From Adhaeretor mobilis (GTDB lineage Bacteria > Planctomycetota > Planctomycetia > Pirellulales > Lacipirellulaceae), in NCBI RefSeq assembly GCF_007741515.1, contig NZ_CP036263.1, positions 682,001 through 746,000 on the forward strand: a DNA stretch of 64,000 nucleotides. The letters are read 5' to 3'. Both the position numbers and the translations under genes were made by a program. Below, piece after piece: positions 44,624 to 50,869 of this stretch. Under the pieces are notes generated by a model that was given only the letters and a program-made list of their open reading frames with translations, ran no database searches and was not told the origin of the DNA. Each line of letters begins with the position of its first letter. Positions within the stretch are counted from its first letter, which is position 1.

Positions 44624-44923
44624 CTTATTTCTCTTGATTGGCGGAGCCGTATCGACCCGAATTGCCCAATAGGGATATTTTTACAGTGAACGACTATCAT
44701 AGCTCGCCAAGGGCCAGACGACCATATCGAAGCGACGAGCAGTTATGGATGAAGCAACCCCCAACAGTCGAAAATCTGGCCCCCCGGAGCTGTGCGTGGG
44801 GCTCTGGGACTTCATCAGGGCTACTTCCAAAGGGATAGAACCTTACGGCTCGATCCGTAGGGCTAGACCAACCTTGTCCTTCAGACGGGGGGCTCCTTTC
44901 CGTTAATTGTTCGCCCCGGTACG
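44624..44923. other. Intergenic region between divergent sulfite reductase and pgpA
   Basis: A 300-base region that should hold both promoters. I see no riboswitch-like hairpin or repeat here and no small gene with good support. Confidence 0.35.
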
Positions 44924-45445
44924 ATGCTGCCCATGACACAAACCGTCTCAGCAAGGTTCTACGATCGATTTGCCCTGTGGATAGCCACTGGCATAGGCGT
45001 CGGGTTGTTTGCGCCAGCCCCCGGAACATTAGGCAGTTTGTGGGGCCTTCCACTGGCCATCTTACTGGGAACGTTGCAGCAGCCGATTTCGCAGCTGGCT
45101 ACCATTGCGGCACTCATCCTGGTTGCGGTAGTCATTGCCAGTCGTGCGGCTGGAGTTCTAGGGGGATCGAAGGACCCGCAGGCAATCGTGATCGACGAAT
45201 TCGCGATCTTGCCTATCGCCTACTTTGGCGTAGGTCCACTCGACTGGAAGTTACTACTCACCGGCTGGCTACTTTTCCGGCTCTTCGATATCACCAAGCC
45301 ACCCCCGTGTAAAAAAGCCGAACAGCTTCCCGGCGGCTGGGGCATTGTTGCCGACGACGTGGTTGCCGCGATCTATGCCTGCTTGGCACTACACGTTTTC
45401 ATCTGGCTTGACGCCGCACTCTCACTCGATTGGTTGAATAGTTGA
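44924..45445 (+). CDS. pgpA: Phosphatidylglycerophosphatase A-like
   Basis: The 173-residue membrane protein has the PgpA pattern: ATGIGVGLFAPAPGTLGSLW (start), then DEFAILPIAYFG (conserved acidic motif) and FRLFDITKPPPCKKAEQLPG with GIVADDVVAAIYACLALH. It dephosphorylates phosphatidylglycerol-phosphate in phospholipid synthesis, at the cytoplasmic membrane. Two in-frame ATG codons (44924, 44933) are possible starts. Confidence 0.9.
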   Translation: MLPMTQTVSARFYDRFALWIATGIGVGLFAPAPGTLGSLWGLPLAILLGTLQQPISQLATIAALILVAVVIASRAAGVLGGSKDPQAIVIDEFAILPIAYFGVGPLDWKLLLTGWLLFRLFDITKPPPCKKAEQLPGGWGIVADDVVAAIYACLALHVFIWLDAALSLDWLNS

Positions 45446-45448
45446 TTG

Positions 45449-45536
45449 GTAGGCCGTAACAAGCTTGGCGCAGTTACGGCAGCGACGCTGAACCCGTGAT
45501 CCACGCCGTAACTGCGCCAAGCTTGTTACGGCCTAC
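45449..45536. terminator. Perfect 32-base palindrome between pgpA and folD
   Basis: Arms at 45449-45480 (gtaggccgtaac..cagttacggc) and 45505-45536 (gccgtaactgcg..ttacggcctac) are 32/32 complementary, with a 24-base loop. It starts 3 bases after the pgpA stop and ends 16 bases before folD, so it may end pgpA transcription, but its size and perfection suggest a mobile palindromic repeat. Confidence 0.7.
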
Positions 45537-45552
45537 TTGAACCCTATTAGCC

Positions 45553-46419
45553 ATGCCTGCCAATATTCTCGACGGCAAAGCCCTTGCCAAAACCATCCGT
45601 GAAGAACTTGCCGTCGAGGTCGTCGAGTTCATCCAACAGCACGAAGTCGTTCCTTCATTGGCCGCGGTCCTTGTAGGCGAAGACCCCGCCAGCGAAGTCT
45701 ACGTGCGCATGAAACGCCGCGATTGCGAACAGGTGGGCATCCATAGCGTGATGCATCGCCTGCCTGAAACCACTACGCAGGACGAGCTGCTCAAGCTTAT
45801 AGGCGAACTGAATACTAATGCTTCCATCCACGGCATTCTTGTGCAGCTCCCCTTGCCAGGACAGATCAACGAACAGGCGATTCTCGATGCCGTTTCGCCT
45901 GACAAAGACGTCGATTCGTTTCACCCCACCAATGTGGGCCTCATGGTGCAAGGGCGCCCGCGTTTTCTGCCCTGTACGCCTAGCGGCGTGCAACAGCTCT
46001 TGATTCGCGAAGGCATTGAGACTTCTGGAAAGAATGTGGTGGTCGTAGGTCGCAGCGAAATCGTCGGCAAGCCGCTCTCGGTGATGATGGGCCTCCGCGG
46101 TCCCGGCGGCGATGCCACGGTGACAATCTGCCACTCTCGCACGAAAGACTTACCTGCGGTGACGCGCGAGGCAGACATTCTGATCGTGGCGATCGGCAAG
46201 GCGAACTTCGTAACCGCGGATATGGTCAAGCCCGGCGCAGTGGTGATCGACGTGGGCGTGAACCGCACCGATGACGGTTTAGTGGGCGACGTCGACTTCG
46301 ACGCGGTCAAAGAAATTGCCAGCCAACTGACCCCGGTGCCCGGCGGCGTGGGACCGCTTACCAGAGTCATGTTGCTGGTGAACACCCTGACCGCGGCCCG
46401 GCAGGCCCAAGCTAAGTAG
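45553..46419 (+). CDS. folD: Bifunctional methylenetetrahydrofolate dehydrogenase/cyclohydrolase
   Basis: The 288-residue enzyme interconverts 5,10-methylene-, methenyl- and 10-formyl-THF. It has the signatures LAAVLVGEDPASEVYVRMKR, HGILVQLPLPGQINEQAILD, CTPSGVQQLLIREGIETSGK, GRSEIVGKPLSVMM and VAIGKANFVTADMVKPGAVV, with the end TPVPGGVGPLTRVMLLVNTL. The catalytic Lys is in VYVRMKRRDCE. It starts right after the perfect palindrome. Confidence 0.97.
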   Translation: MPANILDGKALAKTIREELAVEVVEFIQQHEVVPSLAAVLVGEDPASEVYVRMKRRDCEQVGIHSVMHRLPETTTQDELLKLIGELNTNASIHGILVQLPLPGQINEQAILDAVSPDKDVDSFHPTNVGLMVQGRPRFLPCTPSGVQQLLIREGIETSGKNVVVVGRSEIVGKPLSVMMGLRGPGGDATVTICHSRTKDLPAVTREADILIVAIGKANFVTADMVKPGAVVIDVGVNRTDDGLVGDVDFDAVKEIASQLTPVPGGVGPLTRVMLLVNTLTAARQAQAK

Positions 46420-46510
46420 CTCGGCCATCCTGGCTGAGTTGGGTTCGTGTTGGCACTTCAGACCATGCTTGCCCAACGTCCCGGGCTGGCACTCCAGACT
46501 TACCACTGAT

Positions 46511-47314
46511 CTACTCAGCATCCCACTGCCGGCGCGCTTCGTAAAACAGCACCGCTGCCGTGGCCGACACATTCAAGCTATCAGCAATCCCATGCATCGG
46601 CAGGCCGATGGCCGTGACGCCCGCGCCGTACCACACGTCACTTAGCCCGTGGGCTTCGCTGCCAAGCACCAGGGCGGCTCCCTGGTTGTAGATGACGCCG
46701 TCGTAGCGGTGGTTTGCTTCCGGCCGCGCGGCATAAGTGGGCAGTTCTATCCCTCGCAACCACTCGATCGTTTCTTCACTCGTGGCCGCGGCGATGTTTC
46801 CGCCGAATACAGTCCCCAGGCTCGCACGCACGGTATTGGGATTAAAAAGATCGGTACCCGGGTTGGCCACGATCACGGCATCGAGCCCCGCACCGTCGGC
46901 ACTACGCAACGCCGCGCCAATGTTGCCTGGCTTTTCCAATCCTTCAAGCACCGCAACCAGCGGCCGCTCGGGTAGTTCAATGTCGTCCAGGGTGTGATGG
47001 GGCGTTGCGGCCACAGCGAGCACGCCGTCGGTGCGTTCACCGAAACAAAGTTTCTCGAATACGTCTGGAGTGACCGTGAGAAACTCTTTCGCCTGTTTCT
47101 CTAGTCGCTTAGCGACAGCTTGAGCCTCTTCGGCGCTGCAAAGTGACTCGCAAACAAACGCTTCGACGATTCCCAAGCCGGCATTGAGTGCGCGATCGAT
47201 CTCGCGCACGCCATCGATGAAGAATCGCCCCTGACGTTCGCGCTGCCGCCGCTGTTTCAGCTTGACGGCTTCCTTGACGCGCGGGTTTTGGCGGCTGGTG
47301 ATGTGTTCGGGCAT
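46511..47314 (-). CDS. SpoU-family (TrmH/RlmB-like) RNA 2'-O-methyltransferase
   Basis: The 267-residue enzyme has an N-terminal RNA-binding domain (QNPRVKEAVKLKQRRQRERQ) and the SpoU catalytic domain with knot motifs VLEGLEKPGNIGAALRSADG, NPNTVRASLGTVFGG, VLGSEAHGLSDVW and MHGIADSLNVSATAAVLFYE. It methylates a ribose in rRNA or tRNA; which target cannot be told. It is convergent with folD. Confidence 0.92.
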   Translation of the reverse strand: MPEHITSRQNPRVKEAVKLKQRRQRERQGRFFIDGVREIDRALNAGLGIVEAFVCESLCSAEEAQAVAKRLEKQAKEFLTVTPDVFEKLCFGERTDGVLAVAATPHHTLDDIELPERPLVAVLEGLEKPGNIGAALRSADGAGLDAVIVANPGTDLFNPNTVRASLGTVFGGNIAAATSEETIEWLRGIELPTYAARPEANHRYDGVIYNQGAALVLGSEAHGLSDVWYGAGVTAIGLPMHGIADSLNVSATAAVLFYEARRQWDAE

Positions 47315-47405
47315 AGGAAGGCTGTTGGCCGTTGGCTGTCAGCTATTGGCTTTTGTGAGTCGGTCGCGGAGCCGAGCGGCGAATCCAAGTCAGTTCCATC
47401 TTGAA

Positions 47406-47630
47406 TTACTCGGCTAGCTTTCGCAGCGCAACCTCATTCTCAGCCATAACCATATTGCCAAGAGCCATCTGACGCTCTAGTTCAGATTGAATGCGGCGCA
47501 GCTCAATCCCTGCATCAATTGCGACTATTTCGAGCTGGTCGCCGCTTTGCAACCTCAAACCCTGGACCGCGGCTGCAGGCAGATTAACGCTAAATGAATC
47601 GTCGGTTTTCGTAAGAATGGTCGTAGTCAT
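47406..47630 (-). CDS. AbrB/MazE-like DNA-binding protein (orphan antitoxin candidate)
   Basis: The 74-residue form starts TTTILTKTDDSFSVNLPAAA, a swapped-hairpin AbrB/MazE-type DNA-binding start, with LQSGDQLEIVAIDAGIELRR and a helical tail. MazE antitoxins have this layout, but no toxin is next to it, so it may act alone or have lost its partner. ATG codons at 47630, 47639 and 47651 are alternatives. Confidence 0.7.
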   Translation of the reverse strand: MTTTILTKTDDSFSVNLPAAAVQGLRLQSGDQLEIVAIDAGIELRRIQSELERQMALGNMVMAENEVALRKLAE

Positions 47631-47652
47631 AGAATTCATATTCTCCAACCGC

Positions 47653-47658
47653 ATTATA
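47653..47658 (-). promoter_or_regulatory. Candidate -10 element of the AbrB-like gene
   Basis: TATAAT is a perfect consensus on the minus strand about 25 bases before the ATG at 47630. A clear -35 at the right spacing is not seen, so the call is weak. Confidence 0.35.
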
Positions 47659-47827
47659 CCAACCACCACCTCAACGACCTACTCCTCCTCATAGGCGATT
47701 GTGATTTCTCCGCTTGCCGGCGCCCGCAACTCACTGGCGAGTGGCTAAGTGACCCTCTAAACTAAGCTTCCCGTCGGCAGTTCCTGACTCTCCACGCAGA
47801 CACAATCCCCACCCACGAGGTTCTCCC

Positions 47828-48991
47828 TTGTCTCTCGATAGCCTCAAGCACGTAAGCATCGCTGGGCGTGAAGTTTCTCTCCGCATTGGCGTGGATATGG
47901 GGGGTAGCGATATCAAGTTTGGGGCGACCGACTTGGATGCCGAGCTGATCCTGCTACCCGACCTTGTGAAGCTTCCGAGTCTTTCACAGCAAGGGCCACA
48001 GAAAACGATCAGCCAAATCATCACGGGCATCGGCGCGGTGCTCGAAGAGTTGGGAGCCAAGTGGGCTCAGGTAGCCACGATTGCCGTGACCGTACCGTGC
48101 CCCTGCTCTCCCGATGGGGTAATCCTGGAAGTCACCAACCTCGGTACGCCGGATACGAAGCATCTTTGGGAAGTGCCGTTTGGTGAGTTGCTTGCCACGG
48201 CTGTTGAGGCCGAAGCAGGCTGCACAATACCTACGTTCGCTTGCAACGATGCCAACGCCGCCGGACAGGACGACGACTTCACGCGATTTGGTTTGAAGAC
48301 CGACTCTCGCACGTGCCTGTTCATCACCACCGGCACCGGCATGGGCGGCTGCGTGATTGTGAACGGCAGTGTGTTCTATGGCATTGGCCAAGCGGGCGAA
48401 CTGGGGCACATGAAAATTGCCGTGCCTTCAGGCTACGAGAATCGCTTCTCAGCCGATCCAAATCCGCCGTGCGGTTGCGGTGGTCAGAAATGCGTGGAAA
48501 CACGGGCTTCGCTCACGGGGCTTATTCGTCGTGTGACCTGGGCGCTTAGCGATGCGGGTGTGGATTTGATCAAAGCGGAACTCGAAGCTGAGGGGCGAGA
48601 ATTCAACCCGGAGACGGTCGCCAAGCTACGGGAGCTGTACGAAGTGGCCCCCAAGCGAGCCGCCTACGAGGTACGCACCTTCGCCGATGCTCACAAAGAT
48701 GAGTTCTGCCGCTGGTTGCTAGAGGATTGGGCCATCATGATCGGGGCGCTATTCGCCAGCCTTGCTCCGGCCCTGCACCCCGATTTGTTGATCATTGGCG
48801 GCGGCATGACCGAAATCTCCGGCGATGCTCAAGCGTGGTTCCTCGACGTGGTGAAGAAGTCCTACGCTCAGACCAACGCCCAGCGCAGCTTCGAAAGCAA
48901 ACCGGGCAATTGTGAAATCGTATGGAGCGTGAGCACCGACCAAGGCTGGCGCGGCGCGATTCTCATGGGCATCCGTGCTGGGCAGGCGTGA
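47828..48991 (+). CDS. ROK-family sugar kinase
   Basis: The 387-residue protein has the ROK pattern: LRIGVDMGGSDIKFGATDLD (phosphate-binding), CNDANAAGQDDDF, FITTGTGMGGCVIVNGSVFY, GELGHMK and the zinc-binding PCGCGGQKCVETRASLTG. Most ROK enzymes phosphorylate glucose or other hexoses with ATP; the substrate here is unknown. A middle insertion (about residues 245-285) is helical. The TTG start follows cacgaggttctccc. Confidence 0.88.
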   Translation: MSLDSLKHVSIAGREVSLRIGVDMGGSDIKFGATDLDAELILLPDLVKLPSLSQQGPQKTISQIITGIGAVLEELGAKWAQVATIAVTVPCPCSPDGVILEVTNLGTPDTKHLWEVPFGELLATAVEAEAGCTIPTFACNDANAAGQDDDFTRFGLKTDSRTCLFITTGTGMGGCVIVNGSVFYGIGQAGELGHMKIAVPSGYENRFSADPNPPCGCGGQKCVETRASLTGLIRRVTWALSDAGVDLIKAELEAEGREFNPETVAKLRELYEVAPKRAAYEVRTFADAHKDEFCRWLLEDWAIMIGALFASLAPALHPDLLIIGGGMTEISGDAQAWFLDVVKKSYAQTNAQRSFESKPGNCEIVWSVSTDQGWRGAILMGIRAGQA

Positions 48992-49010
48992 GCTTCTCGA
49001 ACTCTAAAAA

Positions 49011-49094
49011 TAGCCGCGAGCCAACGGCTCGCCGGGAAATTGCTCTGCAGTAAAGCGTGCTCATGGACACCGGCGGGCCGTTGGCCCGCGGCTA
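49011..49094 (+). repeat. 84-base direct repeat copy 2
   Basis: tagccgcgag..gccgggaaattgctc..tcatgg..cgggccgttggcccgcggcta is the second copy of the unit at 42777-42860, same orientation, about 70-80% identical by eye. Its end overlaps the last codon of the following minus-strand gene. Confidence 0.7.
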
Positions 49095-50138
49095 TTGGGG
49101 GAATCGAAGTTCAGTATTCTTTGCATCAGATGCCTCTAGCTTGAACTCTTCGGTATCCAGCCTCACATCGTCGGATTTCGTTTCGTCGTCGTTTGGCCCG
49201 CCATCGTCGTTGCCGTTTGGGCCGACACTGTACAACTCATACGACTCGTCAGCGGGGCGATAGACAAAAGGTTTATCTGAGAGCAAATCGTCGAGGCCGT
49301 TCTGCATGTACTCGGGTTCCAGCTCAGCCAGCACTTCCGGCAGTCGCTGATTGTCGAGCAGGAAGAGCCGAAGCGCAATGCGAAGTTGCAATTGCTTGTG
49401 AAGGCTGCGTACTCGGTCGAAAGCCACCTTGGTTGACTTTACCGAGGCAGCCGTGATCGCTGACGACTGCCAAGCGGCGAGAAAGTAAGTTGCAGCCCCC
49501 ATTTCTATTTTGGCTCGTTGAGCATCAACAGTCATCGCCTTCTCGATAACACCAGGTTCAAAATCCAGCTGCTCGATCTCACGCAGTAATTCTTCGCACG
49601 AATCGCGATCCATCTCGTCAACAATCTTGGCAAGTGAGTCCAAACCCATGTTTTGTATAGCAAATCCCACTAGCAAATCGACGAGCAACCCTCCTTGATA
49701 GGAATGGTTGGCTAGCCGGAGCATATCCGCGCCGTTCTGGACGGCAACGGATCGATTCCCAGCGGCCTGCGCTGCATAGCGAGCTGCTGAAAAGGCCCGT
49801 GCCAGTTCTCGTATTCCCGAAAGTTGGTCGAGATGCCCTTGCATGTCCGGTGCCGTCCAGTTGATTGGCACTACCGAATCCATCTCGAGTCCTCGCCGAG
49901 CCAGTTCCAAGACAGGCTTATTGGTGGCAATGATCGTTGCCCGTTCTTCGTCGGTTGACTCGTAGTACCAACCCGTGCGCGGATGTAACTGCTTCGCTGC
50001 TTCCAGCAGAACTTCGTACCCATTGGGATTGGGAACCGCCGGAGGAACGAAGCGATTGTTGGTGTAGAACAGGTAGCCGCCGACCAGCAGCAGCGCGATG
50101 ATCGCTAGCAGGAAGAGATTGCGTCTAGGGTGTTGCAT
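49092..50138 (-). CDS. Membrane-anchored protein with a pseudopilin-like C-terminus
   Basis: The 348-residue protein has an N-terminal membrane helix (LFLLAIIALLLVGGYLFYTN) and a helical middle domain (LGIRELARAF-type repeats of Leu/Ala). The end, VYRPADESYELYSVGPNGND followed by DGGPNDD, matches the C-terminal calcium-site-like YSxGPNGxDDGG pattern of type II pseudopilin-like planctomycete proteins. It is probably exported to the periplasm. ATG at 50138 or GTG at 50171 are candidate starts; the GTG overlaps the end of the ParE remnant. Confidence 0.6.
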   Translation of the reverse strand: MQHPRRNLFLLAIIALLLVGGYLFYTNNRFVPPAVPNPNGYEVLLEAAKQLHPRTGWYYESTDEERATIIATNKPVLELARRGLEMDSVVPINWTAPDMQGHLDQLSGIRELARAFSAARYAAQAAGNRSVAVQNGADMLRLANHSYQGGLLVDLLVGFAIQNMGLDSLAKIVDEMDRDSCEELLREIEQLDFEPGVIEKAMTVDAQRAKIEMGAATYFLAAWQSSAITAASVKSTKVAFDRVRSLHKQLQLRIALRLFLLDNQRLPEVLAELEPEYMQNGLDDLLSDKPFVYRPADESYELYSVGPNGNDDGGPNDDETKSDDVRLDTEEFKLEASDAKNTELRFPQ

Positions 50139-50170
50139 GAAAAGTAGTGCTCCGCCCCTTTGGCACTTCA

Positions 50171-50457
50171 CTAAAAGAGTATTCGATTCGCGTCGCGAGA
50201 ACCATCTAGCACCCGATCAATCTCCTAGCGATCAGGGGTGACACGATAGTAGATCACCCAGCGCCTCACGACTGAACGACGATGGTCTTCTGATATCCAG
50301 CGACAACGCTCACCAATTTCGGGATAGCTAGCGATCAATTGGCAACGCCGACGAATTTCACGGACCATTTTCAAGGCCGTCTCTGGCCGTTCCAGGGCAA
50401 TGTGATTAAATATTCCATCGAGATCTTCGTTTGCTAACGGCGAAAATAGGCTTTCAT
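50171..50457 (-). pseudogene. Degraded ParE/RelE-type toxin gene
   Basis: An ATG at 50457 overlaps the antitoxin stop as ATGA, the usual coupling. The first codons give MKAYF, but one base is missing from a T-run (50443-50446), so the frame ends at TAG. In the shifted frame the ParE sequence continues: SPLANEDLDGIFNHIALERP, ALKMVREIRRRCQLIASYPE, IGERCRWISEDHRRSVVRRW and VIYYRVTPDR, then an in-frame TAG (50227-50225). Beyond it EIDRVLDGSRDANRILF completes the family's C-terminus (normally VxHGxRD). So the gene has a one-base frameshift and a nonsense codon; the His of HGxRD is also changed to Asp. Confidence 0.8.
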
Positions 50458-50696
50458 TGGGCCGCTAGCTTCTCAATCTCTCGTGCCCTCGCTTCCAAAC
50501 GAGCGAACACTTCCTCACCAGGTATCAACTGACCAGCGTCTGCTTGGGCTTGTCCCGCTAAGACCTTCTCGCGAATGGAATCACGCTCGCGCAGTAGGGC
50601 AACCGCCTCGTCCAGGACGTTGTCAGTGGTGGTGTAGACTCCCGTCTCAACCAATTGATTGATATAGGCTTGATTATCAGGGGGGAGACTTAACAT
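50454..50696 (-). CDS. parD: ParD-like antitoxin
   Basis: The 80-residue protein starts LSLPPDNQAYINQLVETGVY and has TTTDNVLDEAVALLRERDSI, a ribbon-helix-helix start and amphipathic tail as in ParD/CopG-type antitoxins. It would bind DNA as a dimer and neutralise a ParE toxin. The ATG at 50696 is preceded by cggagagaaagcg. Its stop overlaps the start of the degraded toxin gene as ATGA, so the toxin-antitoxin pair was functional once. It may now be an antitoxin relic or act against a distant toxin. Confidence 0.85.
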   Translation of the reverse strand: MLSLPPDNQAYINQLVETGVYTTTDNVLDEAVALLRERDSIREKVLAGQAQADAGQLIPGEEVFARLEARAREIEKLAAQ

Positions 50697-50730
50697 CGCT
50701 TTCTCTCCGCTAGTACTTAGCCCGTTCTGC

Positions 50731-50736
50731 ATTATA
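50731..50736 (-). promoter_or_regulatory. Candidate -10 element of the ParD gene
   Basis: TATAAT (minus strand, 50736-50731) is an exact consensus about 35 bases before the ParD ATG. No good -35 is seen at normal spacing, so this is only suggestive. Confidence 0.3.
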
Positions 50737-50869
50737 TACGCTGCAGTCGAGTGTGCGACTCATCTTGCCCCTCCCGCCTGCCGACCTCTATACTAAACAC
50801 CTGTTGACTACCAGTCAGGCGTTCAGTTGGTGTGCGATTGGTAGCGTAGAACCCAAGGAGGGAATTGCA

